The notes: generated by a model from the letters alone, not told the origin. 64,000 nt of DNA from Moorena sp. SIOASIH (GCF_010671925.1 NZ_JAAHIH010000001.1:434001-498000), one strand, 5' to 3'; shown: positions 7,763 through 17,614, counted from the stretch's first letter. A program made the numbers and translations.

Positions 7763-9136
7763 ATGGATCTATTAGTAATTGAGACATCTTCCTTAATTGC
7801 TGCTCAAGGAACTGCTGCAGAAATTGCTACTAATGCAGCAGTTGCCGGGAAGAAGGCAGGATTTTGTTTTATCTATGTCCATGATCCGGAGGATCGTCGA
7901 TGGATTTCCAATAGACAGTGTCAAGCGTTTGGAAAACGAAGTTGGAAACACAAACTATGGAGAATGGAAAGTATTTTAAGAAACTATGGCGTAACCACTT
8001 TACCGGACGACTTTTTGTCAGAAAAAACTCGGTTAACTATCGAAGACTATGTCCAAAATGCTCCTCATAGTTTAAGCGAGCTCAAAGCCTACAACTACAA
8101 GGACGCTGCTCTGGGTTTAGCTACTGTCTCTTGCCTGATTAGCATGCTGAAATCCTTGGAGCCCGATCCTAATAAGTATTATCTCCTTATACAAGAATTG
8201 TTGCAATGTTCAGCAATGGTTTATGAAAAGACTCGGGCACTTATTCTCAAGTATAACCCTCAGAAAATAAGTGTTTGGAATGGACGAACTTCTTCCAAGA
8301 AAGCGATAGTTGAAGCCGCTAAACACCTTGGTGTTGAGGTTCAATACCATGAACGGGGAGCCACCAAAGACCGATACGAACTGTTTGATCAGCCCCCTCA
8401 TGATTTTGCCTATATCCGCGAACAAGTAAAAACCTATTGGCAACAGGCTGGTATGGATAGAGAAGAGTTAGGACATGCCTTTTATAGGAATAGAAGGCAG
8501 GGAGAGGGCATTGGCTCGAGTATTTTTACGTCTGACCAGCAAAAAGGTCTGGTACCTGGGCAAAGGAGCAATCATCGTCAGATTGTCTACTACTCTTCTA
8601 GTGATGATGAATATGCTGCCATTGAGGACTTGGTCAAGCATCCAATTTTTAAGAATCAAAAAGAAGCAGTACAGTATCTGATCACTTGGGTCTCTAATCG
8701 CATGGACTGTTATCTGACCATTAGAGTCCATCCTCACCTTCAGACAAAGTCATTAGAAGACCGCAACTGGTGGAATTCTTTGACGGGAAAAAATGTCCAG
8801 GTTATTCCCCAGGATTCCAAGGTTGACTCCTATGCCTTAATGGACTTGGCCGATGTGGTGGTTACCTATGGTTCAACAACTGGTGTGGAAGCGGCTTACT
8901 GGGGTAAACCCTCTGTACTTGTGGGGGAAAGTACATACTCTGGGCTGGGGTGTGTTTATGAGCCTAGGTCTGAAGCAGAGGTTTACCCATTACTAGAGAA
9001 CGATAAGATCGCACCGCTGCCCCAAGAAACCTGCTTGCCCTATGGATATTATAGTGTATGTCACGGCATTAAATATAAATATTATAATCCGCATACTTTA
9101 GACATGATTCCTAAAGAGAACTTTATGGATAGCTGA
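7763..9136 (+). CDS. Capsule/sialyl-type GT-B glycosyltransferase, paralogue 1
   Basis: A 457-residue cytosolic protein with no signal peptide. The N-terminal half carries a Rossmann-like start (MDLLVIE) and conserved NAPHSL and YNYKDAALGLATVS segments. The C-terminal half has RVHPHLQ and then DVVVTYGSTTGVEAAYWGKPSV, split here as DVVVTYGSTTGVEAA and YWGKPSV. An HP motif followed by a Ser/Thr-Glu element is the nucleotide-sugar site arrangement of KpsC/KpsS-like and bacterial sialyltransferase GT-B enzymes. Transfer of an acidic sugar, perhaps a nonulosonic acid from the locus at 21-46 kb, is inferred. It is the first of three tandem copies of identical length. Confidence 0.7.
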   Translation: MDLLVIETSSLIAAQGTAAEIATNAAVAGKKAGFCFIYVHDPEDRRWISNRQCQAFGKRSWKHKLWRMESILRNYGVTTLPDDFLSEKTRLTIEDYVQNAPHSLSELKAYNYKDAALGLATVSCLISMLKSLEPDPNKYYLLIQELLQCSAMVYEKTRALILKYNPQKISVWNGRTSSKKAIVEAAKHLGVEVQYHERGATKDRYELFDQPPHDFAYIREQVKTYWQQAGMDREELGHAFYRNRRQGEGIGSSIFTSDQQKGLVPGQRSNHRQIVYYSSSDDEYAAIEDLVKHPIFKNQKEAVQYLITWVSNRMDCYLTIRVHPHLQTKSLEDRNWWNSLTGKNVQVIPQDSKVDSYALMDLADVVVTYGSTTGVEAAYWGKPSVLVGESTYSGLGCVYEPRSEAEVYPLLENDKIAPLPQETCLPYGYYSVCHGIKYKYYNPHTLDMIPKENFMDS

Positions 9137-9184
9137 TGGACTGACTAGAGCTTTTAGTTTTATGAATGTAGGTTTTAGAGAGAT

Positions 9185-9742
9185 TAATCTTCGGGTGGGC
9201 AGTGCCTAGCAACGGGATTGGCACTGCCCACCTAGATGAACTTAACAGGATTCAGATTAATCTTTGGTGGGCAGTGCCTAGCAACGGGATTGGTAAGCAA
9301 ATGAATCTCTCTGGTGCACTGCCCACCCTACATGCACTCCTAGAGCTTTTAGTTTGATGAATGTAGGTTTTAGGGAGATTAATCTTCGGGTGGGCAGTGC
9401 CTACTAACGCTATGGCCAGCAAAATAATCTCTCTGGTGCACTGCCCACCCTACATGAACTACATGAACTTAACAGAATTAATCTTTGGTGGGCAGTGCCT
9501 AACAAGGGGATTGGTAACCAAAGGAATCTCTCTGGTGCACTGCCCACCCTACATGAACTAGATTAATCTTTGGTGGGCAGTGCCTACTAACGCTATGGCC
9601 AGCAAAATAATCTCTCTGGTGCACTGCCCACCCTACATGAACTACATGAACTTAACAGGATTAATCTTTGGTGGGCAGTGCCTAGCAAGGGGATTGGTAA
9701 CCAAAGGAATCTCTCTGGTGCACTGCCCACCCTACATGAACT
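9185..9742. repeat. Array of GTGGGCAGTGC palindromes, six copies
   Basis: Units of about 65-90 bp, each with ggtgggcagtgc ... gcactgcccacc, separated by catgaactt and ttagagattaat stretches. The spacing is less regular than in the array at 7311. Confidence 0.85.
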
Positions 9743-9828
9743 TCTGTTCTCCCCATCTCCCCATCTTCCAATCTCCCCACCCTCTTCCCCCCTACTCCCT
9801 ATTCGCTACTCCCTACTCCCTAAAAAAA

Positions 9829-9857
9829 TGTACCTCACCCAATTTAAAACCGCTATA
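9829..9857. mobile_element. Family C element end at a start codon
   Basis: gtacctcacccaatttaaaa then ccgctata ends two bases before the ATG at 9860. The other end was not located with confidence. Confidence 0.55.
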
Positions 9858-9859
9858 TT

Positions 9860-11233
9860 ATGGATGTATTGCTAATTGAGTCATCTTCCTTTAGTCCTGC
9901 TCTAGGAACTGCTGGAGAAATTGCTATCAATGCAGCAGTTGCCGGGAAAAAGACCGGATTTTCGTTTCTCCATGTGGATAATCCGGAAGACCCTCGATGG
10001 ATTTCCAATAGACAGCCTCAACGGTTTGGAAAACGAAGTTGGAAACAGAAAGTATGGAAAGTGGAAAGCATTTTAAGCAACTATGGCGTAACCACTTTAC
10101 CAGAGGAATTTTTGTCAGAAAATGCTCGGTTAACTATTCAAGACTATGTCCAAAATGCTCCTCATAGTTTAAGGGAGCTCAGAGCCTACAACTACAAGGA
10201 CGCTGCTCTGGGTTTAGCTACAGTCTCTTCCCTGATTACCCTCACGAAATCCACGGAGCCGGATCCTGATCAGCATTATCCCCTTATACAACGATTGTTG
10301 CAATGTTCAGCAATGGTTTATGAAAAGGCCCGGGCACTTATTCTCAAATATAACCCTCAGAAAGTAATTGCTTGGAATGGACGAACTGCTTCCAAAAAAG
10401 GAATCTTTGAAGCCGCTAAACAGCTTGGTGTTGAGGTTCAATACTCTGAACGGGGAGCCACCTATGAGCGATACGAACTGTTTGATCAGCCCCCTCATGA
10501 TTTTGCCTATTTGCGCGAAAAAATCAAAACCTATTGGCAACAGGCTGGTATGGATAGAGAAGAGTTAGGACATGCATTTTTTAAGAATAGAAGGCAGGGA
10601 GAGGGAATTGGCTTGACTAACTTTACCTCTAAGCAGCAAAAAGGTCTCGTCCCTGGGAAAACCAGCAATCATCGTCAGATTGTCTACTACTCTTCTAGTG
10701 ATGATGAATTTGCTGCCGTTGGCGACTTGATCAAGCCTCCAATTTTTAAGAATCAAACGGAAGCCATAGAGTCTCTGATCACTTGGGCATCTAATCAGAT
10801 CGATTGTTATCTGAGCATTAGAGTCCATCCTCAACATCAGAAAAAGTCATTAGAAGACCGCAACTTGTGGCAGTCTTGGAACGGAAAAAATGTCCAGGTT
10901 ATTCCCCCGGATTCCAAGGTTGACTCCTATGCCTTAATGGACTGGGCCGATGTGGTGGTTACCTATGGTTCAACAACTGGTGTGGAAGCAGCTTACTGGG
11001 GTAAACCCTCTGTACTTCTGGGGGACAGTAAATACTCTGGCCTAGGCTGTGTTTATCAGCCTAGGTCTGAAGCAGAGGTTTACTCATTACTAGAGAACGA
11101 TACTCTAGCACCGCTGCCCCAAGAAACCTGCTTGCCCTATGGATATTATTTTTTAAGTTTCGGTATGACCTATAACTATTATAATCCAAAGACTGTATGG
11201 ACTGGGGACTTTTTGGGCGAGCCACTGGACTAA
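9860..11233 (+). CDS. Capsule/sialyl-type GT-B glycosyltransferase, paralogue 2
   Basis: 457 residues, clearly homologous to the gene at 7763 along its whole length, with the same RVHP and YGSTTGVEAAYWGKPSV motifs. Differences are spread out but cluster near residues 130-145, 200-215 and the C-terminus. The start codon lies directly after a family C element end, and homology with the paralogues begins at the ATG, so promoter and ribosome binding site are copy-specific; no good Shine-Dalgarno is visible. Function as for paralogue 1. Confidence 0.7.
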   Translation: MDVLLIESSSFSPALGTAGEIAINAAVAGKKTGFSFLHVDNPEDPRWISNRQPQRFGKRSWKQKVWKVESILSNYGVTTLPEEFLSENARLTIQDYVQNAPHSLRELRAYNYKDAALGLATVSSLITLTKSTEPDPDQHYPLIQRLLQCSAMVYEKARALILKYNPQKVIAWNGRTASKKGIFEAAKQLGVEVQYSERGATYERYELFDQPPHDFAYLREKIKTYWQQAGMDREELGHAFFKNRRQGEGIGLTNFTSKQQKGLVPGKTSNHRQIVYYSSSDDEFAAVGDLIKPPIFKNQTEAIESLITWASNQIDCYLSIRVHPQHQKKSLEDRNLWQSWNGKNVQVIPPDSKVDSYALMDWADVVVTYGSTTGVEAAYWGKPSVLLGDSKYSGLGCVYQPRSEAEVYSLLENDTLAPLPQETCLPYGYYFLSFGMTYNYYNPKTVWTGDFLGEPLD

Positions 11234-11313
11234 TATCAAGTCTGGTTGAATACCCGTAATCTAGGGGTGGGGAGGGTGGGGAGATGGGGAGATGGGGAGA
11301 TGGGGCAGCAGAG

Positions 11314-11395
11314 ATTAATCTTCGGGTGGGCAGTGCCTAGCAACGCTATGGCCAGCTTCGGAATCGGTCTGGTGCACTGCCCACCCTACATGAAC
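11314..11395. repeat. GTGGGCAGTGC palindrome, single copy
   Basis: One ggtgggcagtgc/gcactgcccacc unit after a ggggagat run. Confidence 0.8.
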
Positions 11396-11427
11396 TCGGG
11401 TGCATCTGATTAAAGCTATTTGAGCTG

Positions 11428-11508
11428 GTGGTGCGTTACGGGACGGGCTGTCCTCACCAGCGAAGAGACGGAAAATAATGGCGAGCCCGTCCCTGAAGCA
11501 CCACTAGC
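11428..11508. repeat. Palindrome, ggtgcgttacggg family
   Basis: ggtgcgttacgggacgggct is mirrored by agcccgtccctgaagcacc. A relative lies at 47328-47406. Confidence 0.7.
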
Positions 11509-11509
11509 A

Positions 11510-11840
11510 ACTCCCTACTCCCTACTCCCTACTCCCTACTCCCTACTACATTAACTTAACCGATTAATCGTAAGGTGGGCAGTGCCTAGTAACGTTATGG
11601 CCAGCTTTGAAATCTCTCTGGTGAACTGCCCAGCCTACATCAACTGCCCAGCCTACATCAACTGCCCACCCTACATCAACTCCCTACTCCCTACTCCCTA
11701 CTCCCTACTCCCTACTCCCTACTCCCTACTTAACCGATTAATCTTTGGTGGGCAGTGCCTACCAAGGTTATGGCCAGCAAAGGAATCTCTCTGGTCCACT
11801 GCCCACCCTACATCAACTCCCTGCTTTCTTGCCTCTTGCC
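11510..11840. repeat. Mixed ctccctact heptamers and GTGGGCAGTGC palindromes
   Basis: Two palindrome copies (about 11573-11645 and 11748-11815) alternate with ctcccta heptamer runs. The first has a triplicated ctgcccagcctacatcaa arm. Confidence 0.8.
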
Positions 11841-11867
11841 TCTAGCATGCATGCCTCTTGCCTTTCC

Positions 11868-11903
11868 CAAAACTATATTCACATCTCAAATAAAAACGCT
11901 ATC
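11868..11903. mobile_element. Family B element end at a start codon
   Basis: A tattcacatctcaaataaaa then acgctat segment ends three bases before the ATG at 11906. A short gcatgcatgcc run lies upstream, as in other family B copies. Confidence 0.55.
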
Positions 11904-11905
11904 CT

Positions 11906-13279
11906 ATGGATTTATTAGTAATTGAGTCATTTGCCTTTACTCCTCGTCTAGGAACTGCTGGAGAAATTGCTATAACTGCAGCAGTTGCCGGGAAGAAGAC
12001 CGGATTTTCGTTTCTCCATCTGGATAATCCCGATGACATTCGATTCCTTCCCAGTAGACGTTTTCAAAAATTTGGAAAACGGAGTTGGAAACATAAAGTC
12101 TGGAAAGTGGAAAGCATTTTAAGAAACTATGGCGTAACCACTTTAGAGGAAGATTTTGTATCAGAAAAAACTCGGTTAACTATCCAAGACTATGTCCAAA
12201 ATGCTCCCCATAATTTAAGAGAGCTCAGAGCTTACAATTACAACGACGCTGTTCTGGGTTTAGCTACTGTCTCTTCCCTGATCTGGCACACGCACTGCTT
12301 GGATCCCGATCCTAATGAGCATTATCCCCTTATACAACGGTTGTTGCAATGTTCAGCAATGGTTTATGAAAAGGCTCGGGCACTTATTCTCAAGTATAAC
12401 CCCCAGAAAATAATTGCTTTTAATGGACGCTTTGCGTCTGTTAAAGGGATATTTGAAGCCGCTAAACAGCTTGGTGTTGAGGTTCAATACTATGAAGCGG
12501 GAGGAAGCTATCAGCAATACGAACTGTTTGATCAGCCCCCTCATGATTTTGCCTATATGCGTGAACATATCCAAAGCTATTGGCAACGGGCTGCTATGGA
12601 TAGAGAAGAGTTAGCACATACCTTTTATAAGAATAGAAGGCAGGGAGAGGGAATTGGATCGACTAATTATACCTCTGACCAACAAAAAGGTATCGTACCT
12701 GAGCAAAGGAGTAATGATCGTCAGATTGTCTACTACTCTGCTAGTGATGATGAATTTGCTGCCATTGGGGACTTGGTCAAGCATCCAATTTTTAAGAATC
12801 AAAGGGAAGCCGTAACGTCTCTGATCACCTGGGCATCTAATCAGATCGATTGTTATCTGACCATTAGAGTCCATCCTAACCTTCAGAAAAAGTCATTAGA
12901 AGACCGCAATTGGTGGAATTCTTTGACGGGAAAAAATGTCGAGGTTATTCCCCCGGATTCAAAGGTTGATTCCTATGCATTAGTGGACTGGGCCGATGTG
13001 GTGGTTACCTATAATTCAACCATTGGTGCTGAAGCGGCTTACTGGGGTAAACCCTCTGTACTTCTGGGGGACAATATGTACTCTGGACTGGGGTGTGTTT
13101 ATGAGCCTAAGTCTGAAGCAGAGGTTTACACATTACTAGAAGACGATACTATTGCACCGTTGCCCCAAGAAAACTGCTTGCCCTATGGATATTATCGTTT
13201 ATGTCGAGGCATCAAATATAACTATTATAATCCCCATAATCCAGCATCTGGCGACTTTGTGGGTCAGGCACTGGACTAA
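11906..13279 (+). CDS. Capsule/sialyl-type GT-B glycosyltransferase, paralogue 3
   Basis: 457 residues, again full-length homologous to the genes at 7763 and 9860. The motif after the HP element is changed: TYNSTIGAEAAYWGKPSV instead of TYGSTTGVEAAYWGKPSV. The segment before YELFDQPPHDF differs too (EAGGSYQQ against ERGATYER). These changes could mean a different donor or acceptor. An element end abuts its start codon. It is followed by two GTGGGCAGTGC palindromes and then a GT4 gene on the same strand. Confidence 0.7.
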   Translation: MDLLVIESFAFTPRLGTAGEIAITAAVAGKKTGFSFLHLDNPDDIRFLPSRRFQKFGKRSWKHKVWKVESILRNYGVTTLEEDFVSEKTRLTIQDYVQNAPHNLRELRAYNYNDAVLGLATVSSLIWHTHCLDPDPNEHYPLIQRLLQCSAMVYEKARALILKYNPQKIIAFNGRFASVKGIFEAAKQLGVEVQYYEAGGSYQQYELFDQPPHDFAYMREHIQSYWQRAAMDREELAHTFYKNRRQGEGIGSTNYTSDQQKGIVPEQRSNDRQIVYYSASDDEFAAIGDLVKHPIFKNQREAVTSLITWASNQIDCYLTIRVHPNLQKKSLEDRNWWNSLTGKNVEVIPPDSKVDSYALVDWADVVVTYNSTIGAEAAYWGKPSVLLGDNMYSGLGCVYEPKSEAEVYTLLEDDTIAPLPQENCLPYGYYRLCRGIKYNYYNPHNPASGDFVGQALD

Positions 13280-13351
13280 TCTCAAGTTTGGTTGAATACC
13301 GATAATCTAGGGGAGGGTCGGGAGTCGGGAGTCGGGAGTCGGGAGTCGTCA

Positions 13352-13553
13352 GAAGATTAATCGTAGGGTGGGCAGTGCCTAGCAACGCCATGGCAAGCAC
13401 AGGAATCCCTCTGGTGCACTGCCCACCGGACATCAACTACATCAACTTAACTACATCAACTTAACCGATTAATCGTAGGGTGGGCAGTGCCTAGCAACCC
13501 GATGGCAAGCTTCCGAATCGCTCTGGTGCACTGCCCACCCTACATGAACTTAA
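13352..13553. repeat. Two GTGGGCAGTGC palindromes
   Basis: Units lie at about 13365-13430 and 13478-13550, after a gggagtc heptamer run at 13318-13348. Confidence 0.85.
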
Positions 13554-13565
13554 CTACTACTTAAG

Positions 13566-14771
13566 ATGCGTATTCTATTCCTCCATCCCAAGTCCTTCGC
13601 CCAATTTTCTCACCTCGCTAAGGCATTAGCCCAAGATGATACTAATCAGGTTATTTTTGGCACTCAGCGCAGAGCAGGGAAATTGCCTAAGGTTTCCAAA
13701 GCCATCTACAGCGCTGTGAAGACAGTTGGTCCTACAACTCACTACTACCTTCACCAGCTGCAAAGAGATATCCATGAGGGTCAAGCAGTCTATCACCTAT
13801 GTACCAGGCTGAAGTCTGAGGGATTTGTTCCTGATGTGGTTTATGGTCATGGGGGTTGGGGCTCGACGCTATATATCAAAGACGTTTTCCCCCAGGCAAA
13901 ACTGCTGTGCTACTGCGAGTGGTTTTACCATGCCCATGGGTCAAATTTTGACTTTGATCCCTCTGACCCCCTGACCTATGACGATGAAACCCGGATTCGG
14001 ACCAAAAATGCCTCAATGTTAATCAGCTTAGTCAGTTGCGATCGCGGATTGTCTCCCACCTACTATCAGCATTGCCAGTTTCCACGGGAGTTCCACAGCA
14101 AAATCACTGTGCGTCATGATGGCATTGACACGGAGTTCTTTAAACCCAAGCCTGGAGCGAAATTAGTTCTGCCTCGGATCGACTTAGACCTGTCCGAGGT
14201 TGAGGAACTGATCACCTATGTCGGACGGGGGATGGAACCTTACCGGGGGTTTCCCCAATTTATGGAAGCGGTGGGGATTCTCCAGCAGCGACGACCAAGG
14301 TGTCATGTGGTGGTGGTGGGGGATAATCGGATTTTCTATAGCAAACCTCTAGCAGATGGCAAAACCTACAAGGAATTGATGTTGGAAAAGGTGCCTCTGG
14401 ATTTAGAGAGAGTCCACTTTACTGGCTTACTGCCCTACTCAGAATATCTGAAAGTCCTGCAAGCTTCCTCTGTCCATATTTATCTGACCTATCCCTTCGT
14501 CTTGTCCTGGTCGATCCTAGAGTCAATGGCTACAGGGTGTTTGGTGGTTGGCTCTAATACTGCTCCGGTGATCGAGGTAATAGAAAACAGGGTCAATGGA
14601 TTATTGGTAGACTTTTTCTCTCCAGAGGACATTGCGGATCGGGTGGAGGAAGCTCTGGATAATCGGGACAAGATGGCTCGGATACGGGAGAATGCCAGGG
14701 AAACGATTCTACAGCGCTATGATTTGGCTAAGTTATTGCCTCAGCATATCCAGTGGATACAGGAGGATTGA
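13566..14771 (+). CDS. Glycosyltransferase, GT4 family
   Basis: A 401-residue GT-B enzyme. The N-terminal domain starts MRILFLHPKSFAQF and includes YGHGGWGSTLYIKDVFP. The C-terminal nucleotide-sugar domain has VRHDGIDTEFFKP, TYVGRGMEPYRGFPQFMEA and the donor-binding stretch ILESMATGCLVVGSNTAPVIEVI with the EX7E-like acidic pair. No membrane segment is present. It probably adds a sugar to the same surface glycan as the three genes upstream. The ribosome binding site is unclear (ttaag). Confidence 0.85.
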   Translation: MRILFLHPKSFAQFSHLAKALAQDDTNQVIFGTQRRAGKLPKVSKAIYSAVKTVGPTTHYYLHQLQRDIHEGQAVYHLCTRLKSEGFVPDVVYGHGGWGSTLYIKDVFPQAKLLCYCEWFYHAHGSNFDFDPSDPLTYDDETRIRTKNASMLISLVSCDRGLSPTYYQHCQFPREFHSKITVRHDGIDTEFFKPKPGAKLVLPRIDLDLSEVEELITYVGRGMEPYRGFPQFMEAVGILQQRRPRCHVVVVGDNRIFYSKPLADGKTYKELMLEKVPLDLERVHFTGLLPYSEYLKVLQASSVHIYLTYPFVLSWSILESMATGCLVVGSNTAPVIEVIENRVNGLLVDFFSPEDIADRVEEALDNRDKMARIRENARETILQRYDLAKLLPQHIQWIQED

Positions 14772-14810
14772 GTTGGGTGCATCTCATATTTGTAACAAAG
14801 AATGTAAGTG

Positions 14811-14904
14811 TGGGGAGATGGGGAGATGGGGAGATGGGGAGATGGGGAGATGGGGAGATGGGGAGATGGGGAGATGGGGAGATGGGGAGATGGGGAGATG
14901 GGGC
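14811..14904 (+). repeat. (ggggagat)n array
   Basis: About 11 tandem 8-bp units, one of the few non-heptamer arrays. Similar arrays on the other strand lie at 16120-16170 and 17648-17708. Confidence 0.95.
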
Positions 14905-14924
14905 AGATTTTTATTAAGGGTAAT

Positions 14925-15041
14925 TATAGCAATCCTAAATCATTGTCAGCCATGCAAAGCGCGAGTGGGGGAAACCCCCGCAGGTCGGCGCTGCATCGCT
15001 TGTCAAATCACTGGACTTCTTAAAAACTAGCTCCAACTCCG
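14925..15041 (+). repeat. 117-bp direct repeat, copy 1
   Basis: As read by eye, identical to 15442-15558. It begins tatagcaatcctaaatcat and contains gagtgggggaaacccccgc. Diverged fragments with gatgcaaagcgcgagtgggg occur at 15975 and 47731-47810. Confidence 0.85.
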
Positions 15042-15059
15042 GTATCATCTGCCTTCTGC

Positions 15060-15430
15060 CTTCTGCCTTCTGCCTTAAAGCAGCCTATTTATTTCACGAA
15101 TCAGATAGGATTGCTATATCCTGACATGATATCATTGGTCATTTTCCTTCAGAGGAGAGATAATTGACTCAATCTTTATCAAAAAAATCCGTTTTTTTTG
15201 TCCTGAGCTTGACTGTCATCAACTCCTGAAATCCAAGAGCAATAAGGGTTTGTTTTTCCATCATTAAATTTAGGGTAAATTTAGTGCATAAGGAATATAA
15301 TTTACTAAAATTTTATCAACAATTACCGGTTATTATATTAAGATATAATCCTAGAGATTACTGCAAAACTATGACTCAAATTAAGGTAAGCTATCAGCTA
15401 TCAGCTATCAGCTATCAGCTATCAGCTATC
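15060..15430. other. Intergenic region without genes
   Basis: It holds ccttctg heptamers, an AT-rich stretch (15110-15370) and a ctatcag heptamer array (15390-15435). No open frame of note. Confidence 0.6.
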
Positions 15431-15441
15431 AGCTGATGCGC

Positions 15442-15558
15442 TATAGCAATCCTAAATCATTGTCAGCCATGCAAAGCGCGAGTGGGGGAAACCCCCGCAG
15501 GTCGGCGCTGCATCGCTTGTCAAATCACTGGACTTCTTAAAAACTAGCTCCAACTCCG
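15442..15558 (+). repeat. 117-bp direct repeat, copy 2
   Basis: The same sequence as 14925-15041, about 517 bases away. Confidence 0.85.
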
Positions 15559-15569
15559 TTCCCTTCTGC

Positions 15570-15810
15570 CTTCTGCCTTCTGGCTTCTGCCTTAAAGTAA
15601 GAGATTAATCGTTTGGTGGGCAGTGCCTACCAACGGGATTGGCAACCAAAGTAATCGGTCTGATGCACTGCCCACCCTACATGAACTAGCCTTCTGCCTT
15701 CTGGCTTCTGCCTTAAAGTAAGAGATTAATCGTTTGGTGGGCAGTGCCTACCAACGGGATTGGCAACCAAAGTAATCGGTCTGATGCACTGCCCACCCTA
15801 CATGAACTAG
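15570..15810 (+). repeat. Tandem duplicate of heptamers plus GTGGGCAGTGC palindrome
   Basis: A unit of about 119 bases (ccttctg run, taaagtaagagattaatcg, then the palindrome) occurs twice in a row (about 15572-15690 and 15691-15810). Confidence 0.85.
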
Positions 15811-16257
15811 TTTCACTTGCCTTACCCCGACTCCCGACTCCCGACTCCCGACTCCCTACCTCACAAGTGTAGGTTTTTTACATAAGGGTCAAACATGGGA
15901 CGACCCAGAGGGAGAGGAAAAGGAAAACAACGAAGAAATAATGATTTTTAACGATAAATTAGGTACATTGTCTTGATGCAAAGCGCGAGTGGGGGGAACC
16001 CCCAAGACCGGGCTGCCTCCCCAAGACCGCGCTGCATCGCTTCTCTTAACCACACACCCGGTCACCCCACACCCCACACCCCAAACTCAAGTCTTTGTTA
16101 AAAACCTACCCTTATGAGATCTCCCCATCTCCCCATCTCCCCATCTCCCCATCTCCCCATCTCCCCATCTCCCTACTCCCTACTCCCTACTCCCTACTCC
16201 CTGCTCCGAAGTTCCCTTTGCTATCGATAGGATTAAATTAATCGGAACGACCTAATT
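15811..16257. other. Repeat-rich intergenic region
   Basis: cgactcc, catctcccc and ctccctact arrays and a gatgcaaagcgcgagtgggg fragment. The last 40 bases before the ATG at 16258 are unique and AT-rich. Confidence 0.6.
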
Positions 16258-17421
16258 ATGTCAGTTATCTGTGTTTTAGGAATGCATCGCAGCGGTACTA
16301 GCTGTTTAGCAGGCTCTTTACAAGCGGCTGGGTTGTATGGCGGTAAAGTAGACCGGTGTAATGGTGATAATCTCAAAGGTTGTCGGGAAAACCGGAATAT
16401 TATGGCATTGAACGATGCTATCTTGGCTGAAGCCGGTGGCAGTTGGAAAAATCCGCCAGATCCCATCAGCTGGACCGAGGAACATCAACAACAACGGGAT
16501 GCCATCATTGCTGACTTTTACTACTATGTGCCGGTCTGGATGTTTAAAGATCCGCGCACGGTACTCACCCTTCCCTTTTGGCGTGAAGGCATCCCCAACT
16601 TAAACTTCATTGGTACCTTCCGCCATCCCATGAGAGTGGCGATGTCCCTGTATCACCGGTCAGGATTTCCCCTACGGGATAGTTTAACTCTCTGGATTCA
16701 CTACAATCGCATCATCCTAGACACCTTCCGCCAATCACCGTTTCCCTTACTCTGCTTCGACCTTCCTCAAGAAGAGTATCTCAGCCAATTGGAGCAAGGG
16801 ATTAATCACCTATGCTCCCAAGTTAAAGGATCCATATCCCTCTCTATCCCAGCTGCACAGAGATTCTATGAAACTAGGTTAGTGAATCAGAAGGATATGG
16901 TTTCTTTACCGCCACAAAATTCCAATCGAGATCATGACCACAGCAACGACACTCAGCTACTGGCTACCGCTGCAGAACTTTACCGGAATTTGATCCAAGC
17001 AGCGGGATTGACACTGGAGGAAACAGAGAAAGCAGTGGTGCAAACCTCTGGTTACACTGTCCCTTTAGAAGAAACTATTACTGCTTGTCAGGAGGTGATT
17101 AAATCCCAGCCCGACAACCCTCATGCCTATTTCATGGTGGGTAATGCTCAGCGTCAGCAAGAGGACATTGATGGTGCGATCGCTAGCTATAGAAAAGCGC
17201 TTGAGTTAGCTCCGGACAATTATTACTTCTACCGACATTTATCGACCCTGCTCTACCAGGAAGAGCGGTTGGATGAGGCAATCACTGTTTGTCAGCAAGC
17301 CCTTCAGTCACAGCCTGAAAATCCCTTGATTTATAGTACTCTTGGCAAAATCCAGCTTCAGAAGGGAAATCAAGCAGAAGGGATGGCTAACTGCCAAAAA
17401 GCTGCTGAATTAGTTAACTAA
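16258..17421 (+). CDS. Sulfotransferase-like protein with C-terminal TPR
   Basis: 387 residues. The N-terminus has the 5'-phosphosulfate (PAPS) loop GMHRSGTSCLAGSL at residues 8-21. GTFRHPMRVAMSLYHR at about 120-135 is the usual second phosphate-binding region. The C-terminal third (about 275-385) is a TPR array (NPHAYFMVGNAQRQ, AIASYRKALELAPDN). The reaction would be sulfate transfer from PAPS to a glycan or small molecule in the cytosol, with TPRs mediating contacts. Its position beside glycosyltransferases suggests a sulfated polysaccharide. The exact substrate is unknown. Confidence 0.75.
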   Translation: MSVICVLGMHRSGTSCLAGSLQAAGLYGGKVDRCNGDNLKGCRENRNIMALNDAILAEAGGSWKNPPDPISWTEEHQQQRDAIIADFYYYVPVWMFKDPRTVLTLPFWREGIPNLNFIGTFRHPMRVAMSLYHRSGFPLRDSLTLWIHYNRIILDTFRQSPFPLLCFDLPQEEYLSQLEQGINHLCSQVKGSISLSIPAAQRFYETRLVNQKDMVSLPPQNSNRDHDHSNDTQLLATAAELYRNLIQAAGLTLEETEKAVVQTSGYTVPLEETITACQEVIKSQPDNPHAYFMVGNAQRQQEDIDGAIASYRKALELAPDNYYFYRHLSTLLYQEERLDEAITVCQQALQSQPENPLIYSTLGKIQLQKGNQAEGMANCQKAAELVN

Positions 17422-17510
17422 GTACCTGTGCCAAATTAATTTAACATTTTGTCAGGGCAGGGAACAGCGGATCTGGGAACAGGGAACAGGTAATATAACT
17501 CGATAGTAAC

Positions 17511-17614
17511 TATAGTGGTTTTTAATGGGGTGAGGTACTTTCGTTCTGGGTTTTAGGGAGTAGGGAGTAGGGTAATAAAATTGAATGTACCTCATAAGTA
17601 GGAGAAACGCTATA
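17511..17614. mobile_element. Family C miniature element
   Basis: The ends are tatagtggtttttaatgggg then tgaggtac, and gtacctcataagtaggagaa then acgctata. Two gggagta heptamers lie inside. Confidence 0.65.
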
